Assembly (NCBI GenBank): GCA_019925095.2
Contig: CM034397.1
Span: forward strand, 2,440,001-2,504,000
Length of the DNA stretch: 64,000 nucleotides
From: Dendrolimus kikuchii
Lineage: Eukaryota > Arthropoda > Insecta > Lepidoptera > Lasiocampidae
Direction of reading: 5' to 3'
This document shows positions 32,396 through 42,914 of this stretch, piece after piece (position 1 is the first letter of the stretch; the number at the start of each line of letters is the position of its first letter). The notes below the pieces were generated by a model that saw only the letters and a program-made list of their open reading frames with translations, was not told the DNA's origin and did no database searches. The translations under genes and the position numbers were made by a program.

Positions 32396-32704
32396 TATAA
32401 TAATATAAAAACATGCTCTTAGTGATAATTAACCATTCAAGAGTTAACAACACTATCGTCCTAACTTGCAACGGTTAAGGTAAACGTAAACAATAATTTT
32501 AACGATTTTCGAACGTAAACAATACGTTCGAAAATCGCATGATGGACGTCGCGTAGACATATTATTTTCGTTCGAAAATAATCCATCTTTTTATAACTCC
32601 CGCTTCTTATTTCAATGACATAGGCTCGAATACTGGTTGACAAGCATAAGCCGTAATATTATATACCAAAATAAAACAACTAGAAAACAAACTAACTCTA
32701 CTTA

Positions 32705-32876
32705 GGGCCCATTTTTCAATCGTCAGATAAAAGGTATTTATTGAATAAAGTCGTAACATGGAAAAATTAAAAATGTCAGTTGCATGTATAAAACAGTGGA
32801 ATAGTTTCCACTTTTGAATTCACTCAGCTTATAATTCGACTGATAACTTTTATCTGATGATTGAAAAAATCGGCCC
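32705..32876. mobile_element. Harbinger-type MITE, 172 bp
   Basis: Termini GGGCCCATTTTTCAATCGTC and (inverted) GGGCCGATTTTTTCAATCAT, continuing into agataaaag on both sides, i.e. ~30-bp inverted repeats. TTA duplications at 32702-32704 and 32877-32879. PIF/Harbinger elements use a TTA/TAA target. Confidence 0.8.
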
Positions 32877-32997
32877 TTAATGTAATAGTAAAACAGCTCA
32901 ACTATTTCGTTCACACAACTGTATTTTTTATTTTATTTATGTTGTATTTTATTTGACGAATAACTTTTATCTGACGAAGTCAGTGATCGGCCCTTAG
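32877..32997. mobile_element. second MITE end of the same family
   Basis: ataacttttatctgacgaag ... gatcggcccTTA repeats the right terminus of the previous element; its left end is gone. Confidence 0.6.
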
Positions 32998-33002
32998 TTA
33001 AT

Positions 33003-33490
33003 TTGGATTTTCAAATCAAATCAAATCATCATTTATTGCATAAATCATGGTATATAAAAAAGATGGTAGGATTATTTCATAAGTTCACGTATTTTTTTTC
33101 TAGGGCGTGCAAAATGTTGTGCACTTGTGCCTATTATTATAATTAATAATTCTTATCTATTTAGTATTAATATTACGTCAATATTAAAAAAATTAATTAA
33201 TTCAGAATAATAACAATAATAATTAAATTAAGTCATTCTTTAAAATAAATATCATAAAAATCAAAATGAATCCACTAGTCAGTAGTAAATAATACATTGT
33301 ATACTACCTTAGTAATTTAAAGTCTATTATTAAAATAATCATTAACACTATAATGTGATTTGTCAATCAAAAATGTCCTTAATCTATATTTGAAATTATT
33401 AGTGTTTTGAATTTTAATAATACATTTTGGTAGATGACTATAGAACCTAGGAGCCATACACAACACGCTACTATTTAGCAGTTATTCGTT
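33003..33490 (-). repeat. probable LINE 3' UTR
   Basis: caaatcaaatcaaatcatca at the left is a simple 3' tail of a minus-oriented LINE; the body is AT-rich. Confidence 0.45.
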
Positions 33491-34460
33491 TTAATTATCT
33501 ATCTCAAATAAATTCAGTGCAGTGCTACCATAATTCGAGTTTTCACAAAAACTACCCTATATTTAACGCCTTATGAGTAACCAAACAATAAACTAACAGA
33601 TAATAATTATATTTTTAACTGTTTAGCGATTATTAATCCCAGCTACGTTTTGTGGGCTTAACATTTCTATTCAATATATTTTTAGTGCAATCATAAACAT
33701 GTTTTTACTTTACTTACTTAAATTCAGTTCGCAAACTCGACATTTCTACAGTTTCATAGATTAGAGATTTTGTATATCATTTTCTACCTTTACTTAAAAC
33801 TGCTAATTGCAAGTAAATTGATGAAAATACGTTCAAAAATTACCCAGGCACGTATTGGTAGGTAGGTTCATTTACACTTACGTTAGTTGAGTAGTTAACT
33901 TGCGTATTGCTTATAATCCTTTGGAAACACATCTACTTAATCGAAAAGTTATTTAACTGGAAAATTACTGTCCATACAATGATCAGGTCAATAATTAACT
34001 AAATCAAGCTTTAGAGGTGATAAATGTCCATATTTTTGTTACTTAATTAGGAAACCATAAAAATATTGAAGATAAATTACTCATGTCACACCTATTTTAA
34101 TTTTTTAATTGCAAATAAGTTGTTTTTAAAAATAAATCATTGTTATGATTGATTTCTCAGAGTGTATCGATTTCTTAATTTGAAAAATCACAATGTTATC
34201 ACGAATATTACTTTTACCTATTTTTACTTATTCATGAATTATGAAATTTATTTATTTATATTAATTCATTAACAAAAAATATTTGTGTCTGAAATATAAA
34301 TACGTAGTCATAGTTACATTTATAAAAAAAAATCTAATTTACAATAAACATTATTAATTTTACAAAAATTTGTCACTAGGAAGGCATTTTTATATAATTA
34401 TTTAATTATATATTAAATATATTACGTATTAAATAAATAAAGTATAATCGCAAATAATAC
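33491..34460. other. AT-rich intronic sequence, nothing recognised
   Basis: Low repeat content. Falls in the presumed long intron of the secreted-protein gene. Confidence 0.4.
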
Positions 34461-34535
34461 CTGTGCATACGCGACGCGAGCAAGTGCGGCGAGAGTCGCG
34501 ATGGCCGCGACCGCGTGTACCGTGCGCGCGCGCAT
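34461..34535 (-). CDS. first coding exon of a predicted secreted protein: signal peptide
   Basis: The minus strand ATG at 34535-34533 opens 25 codons: MRARTVHA, then a hydrophobic Ala/Leu core (VAAIATLAALA), then RVAYAQ, giving a classic signal peptide with a likely cut after AYA. The codon for Gln ends exactly at the donor CAG|GTATTA (34460 down). The exon is an isolated GC-rich island in AT-rich sequence, and third positions are G/C-rich, as in a real start exon. The donor phase is 0, matching the acceptor of 16392-16634. Intermediate exons cannot be excluded. Function unknown. Confidence 0.7.
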
Positions 34536-34575
34536 CCTCCACCACGCTACAACAGACTGCCGAACACATTCGCCG
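34536..34575 (-). promoter_or_regulatory. 5' leader and possible initiator
   Basis: GC-rich leader upstream of the ATG; GGCAGTCTG at 34552-34560 (minus) resembles the arthropod initiator TCAGT. No TATA box at the expected distance. Confidence 0.35.
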
Positions 34576-34710
34576 CACTCCGCACCTTTTGTTTATTTAC
34601 GTACAGTCAGATGATACATATATTATAATTTTATTAATTATTTTTCACATAATATTTACTTAAGTTTTGATCATTTCTTTTGATTTTACCTTCCACCCAT
34701 TTTAATCTTA

Positions 34711-34953
34711 TCTTATACTAATATATAAAGCTGAACAGTTTGTTTGTTTGTTTAGACGCGCTAATCTCAGGAACTACTGGTCTGATTTGAAAAATTCTTT
34801 CAGTGTTGGACAACCCATTTATCGAGGAAAGCTGTAGGCTATATATATCATCATGTTAAGACCAATAAGAGCGGAGCAGCAATGATAAATGTTTCAAAAT
34901 CGAGGGGGCTTTGAAAACAAATTCCACGCGGACGGCGTCACGGGCACAGCTAG
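34711..34953 (+). mobile_element. non-autonomous Helitron, complete (243 bp)
   Basis: TCTTATACTAATATATAAAG after A (34710), ends gcacagCTAG before T (34954). Confidence 0.8.
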
Positions 34954-34969
34954 TATTATATAAAAGTAT

Positions 34970-35475
34970 TAGAGCTAGGCATACAGGCATGTAGCTGAAA
35001 AGTTGCTTGCATCGCTTCTTCACTTCAAGCTACAACATGTTGCGGAGCGGTGGTAAATTAGTTTAGGCTCCCATAGAGTAAGTAATAACCATAAACAAAA
35101 TTAAAACTATAGTAGTTTAAATATCTTAAGCTACCACAACTAATTATTAAAGATGTTATAGATAAATTTTGATTCATTTAGTAATTAGAAAAACGTCTTA
35201 TATCATCGCAGACATAAGCGAAGTCTCACTTACATGACATGACATTATATCTTTGTAAACGTTGGTAGAGGTTGGAGCTGAGGAATGAAACCTCCGTGTT
35301 ACAAAACTAAATAATTAAAATGAACAAGTTGGCGGTGGGCTAAATAAAATTTTAACAATACTCGTTGACACTTGACATCTTTGTCTTCCGTGATCACGGC
35401 CACTGAAAAGTGGCCGAAACGTCGGAATAATAATAATCAGATAAATTACAGAGCTTAAAACCGTTAAAACGTAGT
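34970..35475 (+). repeat. repeat D, longest copy, interrupted
   Basis: Runs gttgcttgcatcgcttcttc ... taggctcccatagagta ... then after a 193-bp insertion acttgacatctttgtcttcc, GGCCACTGAAAAGTGGCC and cgttaaaacgtagttt. Shows that the family extends at least 300 bp upstream of the shorter copies. Confidence 0.75.
35110..35302. mobile_element. unknown 193-bp insertion in repeat D
   Basis: AAAACTA at 35103-35109 and 35303-35309 (7 bp); the host sequence is continuous when the insert is removed. No terminal repeats or poly(A) seen. Confidence 0.55.
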
Positions 35476-35512
35476 TTCATTGAATTTTTTTACAGTTATA
35501 GAATCTGAATTT

Positions 35513-35640
35513 TGACTGCTTTTTATTGTGAAGTTGGCAAAGAGGCTAACGGCTCATTTAATGTAAAGGGTTTACCGTCACCTACGAACGTTTGCAACGC
35601 TAGGGGCGATGCCAACGCGTTGCCGGCTTTTAGGATAGGA
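35513..35640 (-). repeat. SINE-A-related 3' tail, diverged
   Basis: ttattgtgaagttggcaaag, acggctcatttaatg, ccaacgcgttgccggctt: the shared tail of this repeat group, without the SINE-A body. Confidence 0.55.
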
Positions 35641-35817
35641 TAGGGGAATTGATTGGGGGATAAATAGGGGATAGTGGGAAGTGGACAGATTAGTATACAT
35701 CATTGGGTATTTTTTCTGACCTAATGTGAGTGTTGTTACAATCTATAATATTATAAAATTCTAAACACGCATTGAAGCTATTAAAAAATAAACAACTGGA
35801 ATACAGTATATAAACGA

Positions 35818-36247
35818 GGACACGATGCGTTTTTTTATTTCTTGGCTGTTTGTTTGGGATTCACGTAAAAACTACTAGGCAAATTTCGATGCGGTTTTCG
35901 CTGATCCATAGCAAATTCTTAGACTTAAAATCTACGCTATTTTTTATTCTGAGAATCCCGTAGGAAATTTTCTGGGAATTATTGAAAATGGCAAGCTTAA
36001 AAATAAATCGAATTCGAATGTAAAATTTTATTTAATAAAATATGTGATACGTTTTATCCCGGGAATAACGCGGAAATTTTCCAGGAAGCGGTTTGAAGTT
36101 GTTCGGGTGCATAAAAATTGGCATATTCCGACAAAATTTTCACTAAAACGATAGGTTATATTATTATTAAAATGCTGCGGTACTTTGTCCCGGGAATCCT
36201 GCGGGAATTTCAAGTTATGCGTGAATGAAGTCGCGGGCATATCCTAG
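35818..36247 (+). mobile_element. Helitron-like element, 3' end intact
   Basis: Ends gaagtcgcgggcatatcCTAG before T. Internal units atcccgggaat...gcgg recur two or three times (36055-36205). A related piece lies at 40265-40400. Confidence 0.6.
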
Positions 36248-36253
36248 TTACTA

Positions 36254-36416
36254 TAAGTCGTGCGCATAAGGTTTGCCGATGACACCCCCCCACCTTCCTC
36301 CCGCTTCTCGCAACCGCGACCCGCGGTGACCTAGTTCTTAGTACTACTTAGACAAGCCTCGGTCCCAGTAGTAGGAAGCGGGAGGAGCGACTATCGGCAA
36401 ACCTGTGCACGACTTA
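36254..36416. mobile_element. MITE, 163 bp with inverted termini
   Basis: Left TAAGTCGTGCGCATAAGGTT, right (inverted) TAAGTCGTGCACAGGTTTGC; both continue into TGCCGAT. A C-rich interior (acaccccccc) is inside. A related half element lies at 50045-50090. Target duplication not clear. Confidence 0.65.
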
Positions 36417-36515
36417 CATATACTAACAATAAAGGATAACATCGTGAGGTAGCAAACTGCAAATCGAGATTACAAATATATGAAACGGACTACAAATAGG
36501 TTGTACTGGTCTATG

Positions 36516-36829
36516 TTTTTTTTTTATTGCAGGAGTTCAGCAGACAGGCAGACGGCCCACTTGATAGAAAGCGGTTACCATCGCCTATGGACATTTGCAA
36601 CACCAAAAGTGCTACAAATGCGCTGTTGCTCTCTTAAGTGAGTCTGGAACCTGGTCACTAATGCCGGAACACAACTCAAGGTTGTTATGGCGACATACTT
36701 TAGACCAGGGGTGGTCGCCATCCAGTCGAGCAAATACCCTACCACCTAACTGTGGGTTGTTTAGTCGCCTCTTACGACAGGTCGCCAGGCCGCAGGAAAT
36801 TGTATTCTTTCTCCGTTCCTGCACGGATA
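36516..36829 (-). mobile_element. SINE-A, full length
   Basis: T-run, tattgcaggagttcagcag, to cctgcacggata. Confidence 0.9.
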
Positions 36830-37370
36830 AACGGATAATGTTGATTTGTAAGGTGTATTTAATTTGCATACCTGAAAGGGCAAAAACATGTGAAACACGA
36901 AATAACATATTATCATCTAATGTTTTTATTTGCTATGTTTTTGAGCAAATAAATGATTTGATTTGATTTAAAACCCGATGATCTGTCTTCGACAAGCGTG
37001 TCTGGAATATTTTCTCCCAAAAAAGTTAGAAACTGATGTCCAGAAGTGGGTAGTTTATATGCCTATGCGTCGCTTCGTTCTCAAACAAGATTTTATAAAT
37101 GTTTATGTAAACTTGATATAATTTTATTCCTGATTGTACACAATAAGAAGTGGTAATCTACGGAATAATGCAAGTTATTTTAAAACGTTATATCTTGCAT
37201 TTCCCTATTGACAACAAATAAACTGTGAACTGGACTACAATTTTGGGAATAAGTAATGACGTCTTGTAACCTATCTTATATATATATCCTCCCCGCAGGA
37301 CATCCTGGGTTCGTCAGACAAGCGTTAAGACTTCACAGATGCAGTACCTATTGATCTAGTTCCTGTGGCG
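36830..37370. other. spacer, nothing recognised
   Basis: No coding or repeat signal. Confidence 0.3.
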
Positions 37371-37684
37371 TTTTTTTATTTATTGCAGGAGTTCAAGAGA
37401 CTGGCAGACGGCTCACTTGATGGAAAGCGGTTACCATCGCCTATGGACATTTACTATACCAAAGGCGCTACAAATGCGCTGCCGATCTCTTAGGGGATAC
37501 TGGAACCTGGTCACCAATGCCGGAACACAACTCAAGGTTGTTATGGCGATATACTTTAGACCAGGGTGGTAGCCATCCAGTCGGGTAAATGCCCTACCAT
37601 CTGGCTGTGGGTTGTTTTGTCGCCTCTTACGACAGGCCGCCCGGCCGCAGGAAATTGTATTTTTTCTCCGTTCCTGCACAGATA
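37371..37684 (-). mobile_element. SINE-A, full length
   Basis: One-base deletion in the accccaggg stretch; ends cctgcacagata. Confidence 0.9.
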
Positions 37685-37689
37685 AAAAA

Positions 37690-37945
37690 TAAAGTTAAAG
37701 GCGTTCCGAAAAAGCGTGTGATTAGGGGCGCAGGTTTAAATTTAGTGAATAGTTTGACGGCTGACATCCCCGTTGGCTTCCCCTCGGAGGTCACGTTGGG
37801 CATACGTCCGTTCAAGAGTCCCACAAATCCTTCGGTGTAAAGCCTCACTCTCCACAGGGCCGAGGATGGTGTCGCAAGCACATATTCCTCTTGCGTCATC
37901 AAAAAAAAAATGGTAAGGAGGAAGTAGCCCTTCGGAACTTTCACT
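37690..37945 (-). other. unidentified open frame between two SINEs
   Basis: The minus strand is open for ~85 codons (KVPKGYFLLTIFFLMTQEEY, VRLYTEGFVGLLNGRMPNVT, KLFTKFKPAPLITRFFGTPL) before entering SINE-A. The composition is protein-like and GC-richer than the flanks, but a run of 10 T and the lack of splice sites argue against a functional exon. No family recognised. Confidence 0.3.
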
Positions 37946-37984
37946 CATCATAGGAAACACGACTAATTCAAAGCTATATTGCGT

Positions 37985-38223
37985 TAGTTCATCAGACAGA
38001 CGGCGGATGTGCTGCCGCTATCTAAAGGAAGACTGTAACCTGGCCATTAATTCCGGAACAGCTTAAGGTTGTTATGGCGGCATAATCTAGACGAAGGCTG
38101 GTAGCCATCCAGACGGGCAATAACCCTACCACCTGGCTGTGGGTTGTTTTGTTGCCTCTTACGACTCTTACAGGCCGCCCGGCCGTAGGAAATTGTATTC
38201 TTTCTTCGTTCCTGCCCGGATAA
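37985..38223 (-). mobile_element. SINE-A, diverged, 3'-truncated
   Basis: gacagacggcggatgtgctg ... ttcctgcccggata. The most diverged recognisable copy; ~60 bp near the 3' end missing. Confidence 0.8.
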
Positions 38224-38309
38224 AATATTCTAAAGATGTTCTGTGAAGATTAATCAATGATTCCAGCATGGTTTTACAACCTCCGAAGTATATACCTAGT
38301 CCGTTATTT

Positions 38310-38740
38310 ACTTTTTTTATAGTCTGAACCAGGCAAACAGGCAGACGGCCCACCTGATGGAAAGTGGTTACCGTCGCCTCTAAGAAATTTTATAACGCCC
38401 TTCTTAAAGAACCCCATGTCATAGCGCAAAGGGACAACCGCAGCGAGAAGTTCCCTCCAGATCGTTGTTGTACGCGGAATAAATGTTCTAGGGAACCGTT
38501 GCGTAGTTGAGCGTAGGAGCTCGAGGAATTGGGAGTGAATATTCCGTCGCTGGCGAGCAGTGCGGTTCCTCGGTACAATCCCGTTATACAGGCGGTAAAA
38601 TACGCAGAGGGTCGCAAAGTCTCTTCGAGACTAAGCATTTTTTCGATAAATAGCCCAAGTCCAGAGGTTTGGCGGTCGTCCCTGTCCATATATATCAGTG
38701 AGCGAGCTGCATATTCTGCGTCAAAATATTATATAATGCA
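38310..38740 (-). repeat. repeat L (lepidopteran long repeat sharing the SINE tail)
   Basis: The left end shares cagacggcccacctgatgga with SINE-A; the rest (aagaaattttataacgccc ... gttccctccagatcg ... cagcagtgcggttcc-type text) is a separate sequence, open for ~100 codons on the minus strand (ETLRPSAYFTACITGLYRG). A second copy starts at 48549. Confidence 0.55.
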
Positions 38741-38888
38741 AATCTGATGCATGATGTGTGTTTGTTATATATTTTAGTTCAAGGTACGTGCCGGCATGCG
38801 GGAATCATTACGTTTGTCAAAACTATTTAAGATTTTACATCATGGTTATAACAAATCTGTATTAGTCGATCACGAATGTATATATTTA

Positions 38889-39256
38889 TCTAATATATAA
38901 AATTCTCGTGTCACAGTGTTTGTAACAAAAGTCCTCCGAAACGACTTGACCGATTTGTATGAAATTGTTTGTGCATATCGGGTAGGTCTGAGAATCGGCC
39001 AAAATCTATTTTTCATACCCCCAAATGATAAGGGTGACCCACCCACCCCAATATATATATATTTTTTTTTGTACAAAAAATTTAATTTTAATTTAGCATT
39101 AAAAATACATACAACCCTGAATTTTCACCCTTTTGCTACCAACCCCTATTTTTTAATAGCAATATTAGTACTTCAATAATTTTCTACTCTCGATGGTCGA
39201 TAATTGTTCAGTTATTATTTTTTAAAGGCAGGACAACGTTTGCCGGGTGTAGCTAG
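38889..39256 (+). mobile_element. Helitron-like, ctaatatataaaattctcg type
   Basis: TCTAATATATAAAATTCTCG after A, ends gggtgtagCTAG before T. Same family as 56764-57487 and 58010. Confidence 0.7.
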
Positions 39257-39324
39257 TAATATTATAAAATTTTAAAAACGCCGTGACTATACATTGAAGC
39301 AAAAAAACTGGAATAGACTACATA

Positions 39325-39837
39325 ACTACTATCAATGGTGAGGCAGTACTTCACTTCAGAACAGTTGCTCATGCTGTATAAAGCACAAATACGGGCATGT
39401 ATGGAGTACTGTTTTCATCTTTGGGATGGCTCAGCTAAATACCAACTCGAGGCACTAGAATCGATTGAGTGGAGAGCCAGGAAGTTGATAGGCAACGACC
39501 AGCTATTTAATGTCAAATTACAAAGTCTCGAACATCGACGCAGGGTTGCCAGCTTGTCGGTTTTCTATCGGATTTTGGAGAGTGTGCATTGGAGCTTTTC
39601 AATCTCATCCCGCCGTCTCCCTTCCATCATCGGGCAACCAGACGCACTGGCATGCGGCACCGCTATATGGTGGACATACCACCTATACGAACAAAGCGCT
39701 TTGAGTCCACCTTTATTATGCGCAGCGCAAAGGAGTGGAACTCACTGCCGGAGTCTGTTTTTCCCGAAACCTACAACCTGGGTGTCTTCAAGTCTCGTGT
39801 GAATAGGTACCTTCTAGGTAAGCGTGCTCGATCTTAG
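39325..39837 (+). pseudogene. jockey-like LINE ORF2, C-terminal region
   Basis: RQYFTSEQLLMLYKAQIRAC MEYC is the post-RT motif of jockey/CR1-like elements, followed by [30 protein letters not shown], then a frameshift near 39575-39590 into [16 protein letters not shown] ... [20 protein letters not shown] ... [15 protein letters not shown], stop 39835-39837. The RT catalytic part is absent. Confidence 0.85.
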
Positions 39838-39892
39838 ACCATATCTCCGCTCAAATCGAGCGAGATAATGGTCAAACGCGACCAGAATTTTT

Positions 39893-40212
39893 CTTTTTTT
39901 ATTGCAGGAGTGCAGCAGACAGGCAGACGGTCCACTTTATAGAAAGCGGTTACCATCGCCTATAGACATTTACAACACCAAAGGTAGAACAAATGCGCTG
40001 CTGCTCTTTTAAGGGTCACTGGAACCTGGTCAGTAACTAACTAATGCTGGAACACAACTCAAGGTTGTTATGGCGACATGCTTTAGACCAGGGCTGGTAG
40101 CCATCCAGTCGGGCAAATGCCCTACCACCAGGCTGGTGGGTTGTTTAGTCGCCTCTTACGACAGGCCGCCCGGCTGCAGGAAATTGTATTCTTTCTCCGT
40201 TCCTGCACGGGT
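39893..40212 (-). mobile_element. SINE-A, full length
   Basis: A small duplication (cagtaactaactaatgc) and a ccaggctggtggg change in the stem. Confidence 0.85.
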
Positions 40213-40570
40213 AGAAAGGTGAAGATTTAAAGTGGTCAGATTAAAAAAAATTAGAATACCAATGTAATTTTTTTACTGATCGATAGCAAATTTAATGTAG
40301 TGAAATATGTTATATTTTTTATCCCGAGAATCCCGCGGGAATTTTCCAAGGAGCGGTTTGAAATTGTTCGAAGGCATAAAAGAATTGTTGTAAAAACTTG
40401 TTCTGTTGTAGGCGTTTTCGGTTTCAAATTCTCTGACAACCTAAAGAATCTCGAATCACTGCAATTAAGGAACCGACAGTGTTCCTTGAGATAGTCAGGG
40501 GACTTGGGAGTTAGCGAAATGTTGTCTTTGGTTAGAATTAGGTTTGGCATATGTTTTTCTTTTTTGAAAT

Positions 40571-40990
40571 ACATACATACATACATAACTTCACGCCAGT
40601 TCCCTTGCGGGGCAGGCACGAACGACAGAGCGCCATTTAGGCCCATTCTTACACACCTCACTTGCTTCTTTGACATTCATAACTCTTGTCATGCACACTC
40701 GTCTGTTCTTAAGGCTCCTGACATCACCCTCCGCTAGTACACGATCAATTTGATCATGGAAGGTGTGTCGTGGCCTCCCACGACTTCTGCATGCATCCAC
40801 TTTTGCATTGTATATCTGTTTAGTCATTCTTTCATCATGCATTCTTTCCACATGCCCGAACCACCGGAGCATTCCTTTCCTTACCTTCACCCCGACACTC
40901 CCTTTCAGACCAACTCTCTTTCTTACTTCGGTATTACGAACGCGGTCCGCGAGCGTCACTCCGCAGATTTTGCGCAGCGCTCGCATCTCA
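40571..40990 (-). mobile_element. LINE-B, 5'-truncated copy
   Basis: Perfect 13-bp duplication TCTTTTTTGAAAT at 40558-40570 and 40991-41003. Frame open from MRALRKICGVTLADRVRNT to the end. Confidence 0.95.
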
Positions 40991-41247
40991 TCTTTTTTGA
41001 AATGTCTGCATAATTTTTATATCTAGCTATTACAGTGTTAAGTATCCATGAATATTCATGTTCTATACGAATTACTAAATTGTAGGTCTTTGACTGACGT
41101 CCCTCAAACTAAAGTTGATTAAGATTTCCCAAACATCCCTCAATAATGAAAAAAAAACATTTTCTACTTTTTAGTTGCTTGAATAGCTTTTGAAATAATC
41201 TTTTAATCGCCTGTAGAAATTGTACTGCTGGCAGGCGTATAGTTTGC

Positions 41248-41570
41248 TTTTTTTTTTTATTTATTTATTGCTGGAGTTCAGCAGACAGGTAGACGACCCA
41301 CTCGATGGAAAGCGGTTACCATCGCCTATGGACATTTGCAACACCAAAGGTGCTAAAAATGCGCTGCTGCTCTCTTAAGGGAAACTGGAACCTGGTCACT
41401 AATGCCGGAACACAACTCAAGGTTGTTATGGCGACATACTTTAGACCAGGGGTGGTAGCCATCCAGTCGGGCAAATGCCCTACCACCTGGCTGTGGGTTG
41501 TTTTGTCGCCTCTTACGACAGGCCGCCCGGCCGCAGGAAATTGTATTCTTTCTCCGTTCCTGCACGGATA
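41248..41570 (-). mobile_element. SINE-A, full length
   Basis: T-run with ttatttattgctggagttc, to cctgcacggata at 41570. Confidence 0.9.
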
Positions 41571-42335
41571 GCAATAGAGGATAGCTTTTCGAAAAGTTTA
41601 GGCGCTCGGCTCTCTTCAACAAGGGTTGCTCTCGATTTCCCTGAGATCCACTTATCAGATCCTGACTTGGTGACAACTAAACCACCGCAGGAGTATACTC
41701 TTTCAAATAAATAATTTTTTTGAAAATCAGTCCACAAGTGACGGAGAAATCGCGTAACAAACAAACATAAAAAAACAGTCGAATTGAGAAACTCCCACTT
41801 TTGGGAAGTTAATAAAAACATCAATGTCTCTTTCTTTCTTTCTCACTCTCTCTGTATTTTGTTTCACCTTATCCCAATTATATGGGGTCGGCACAATAAG
41901 TCTTTAAAAAATCAATATCACTCATAAAAAATATATTTTTAATAATAAATTGATAACAAACATGAGAAAAGATGATATGTAACGCCATCTAGTAATAAAA
42001 GATTTAGAAGCTTTTAGGAGTTAGGATTTTTACATTGTCATTCCTAGCCCTATTCCATGATTATATCAATTGCAAATTAAAAATACAATAAATAACAAGT
42101 GTGTGCATTTGTGTACACAGACATTTTCATCAGAATCAACTTAGTAATCCACGGGTGAGCAAACAATATTGTTTGCTTTAATATGAGTACACGATTCATC
42201 ATTTATCAGATATTTATGAACAGACCTTGGTGACCTACTTTTTAAATATTTTCGAAGGAAATTGACTACTTTTTCGAGGCTTATGCAGGTCGATAATAGA
42301 TGTAAGATGATTTCATTAAACTTTACTGCATTAGC
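41571..42335. other. mostly unassigned
   Basis: 41865-41893 (ttatcccaattatatggggt) is a familiar insect repeat scrap. The rest is AT-rich, no gene. Confidence 0.35.
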
Positions 42336-42647
42336 TTTTTTTTATTGCAGGAGATCAGCAGATAGGCAGACGGCCCACTCGATGGAAAGCGGTTACCATC
42401 GCCTATGGACATTTGCAACAGCAAAGTTGCTACAAATGCGCTGCTGCTCTCTTAAGTGAGTCTGGAATCTGGTCACTAATGTCGGAACACAACTCAAGGT
42501 TGTTATGGCGACATACTTTAGACCAGGGGTGGTAGCCATTCAGTCGGGCAAATGCCCTACCACCTGGCTGTGGGTTGTTAAGTCGCCTCTTACGGCAGGC
42601 CGCCCGGCCGCAGGAAAATGTATTCTTTCTCCGTTCCTGCACGGATA
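42336..42647 (-). mobile_element. SINE-A, full length
   Basis: Ends cctgcacggata at 42647. Confidence 0.9.
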
Positions 42648-42704
42648 GTATATAGATTAGTATAGTACACTCTCGAAGTTGTGCAAGAATACGTTTGATA
42701 ACAG

Positions 42705-42870
42705 CCAATAAACGTCCCATTGCTGGGCTCAGGCCTGCCACTTAGGGGAACGGACGGTACACCCGCCTCACTTGTCCATGGCGGCTTAGCAGATTTGACA
42801 GGGTTATCTCGATGTGCAGGTTTCATCACGATGTTTTCCTTTACCGGTGTTAGCACGTGGTAATTCGAAC
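42705..42870 (-). mobile_element. SINE-F, head missing
   Basis: aaacgtcccattgctgggct ... tttcatcacgatgttttcc; the tRNA-like head is replaced by unrelated sequence. Confidence 0.75.
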
Positions 42871-42914
42871 CTGTGCCCTTTCAAGAATACTAATTATCCA
42901 AGTGGGTAAACACA

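Larger units (their letters stand above)
31113..32610. repeat. foldback (palindromic) repeat cluster
   Basis: A ~95-bp arm (agtattgtttacg ... aagagcatg) occurs at 31113-31215 and, inverted, at 31515-31614 and 32399-32497. Arm centres are palindromic (see 31195-31238). Outer parts share cgttcgaaaatcgcatgatg at 31985-32010 and 32525-32550. Two SINE-A insertions split the cluster. 31620-31970 inside it is unassigned. Looks like two or three copies of one foldback element. Confidence 0.75.

Noticed and set aside
36612..36908. ~100-residue frames with VQERRKNTISCG...KRAAAHL, found many times (for example 7389-7673, 41353-41676, 51263-51577)
   Set aside because: They are translations of SINE-A, an untranslated retroelement. 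Their recurrence reflects the repeat and not a protein family.
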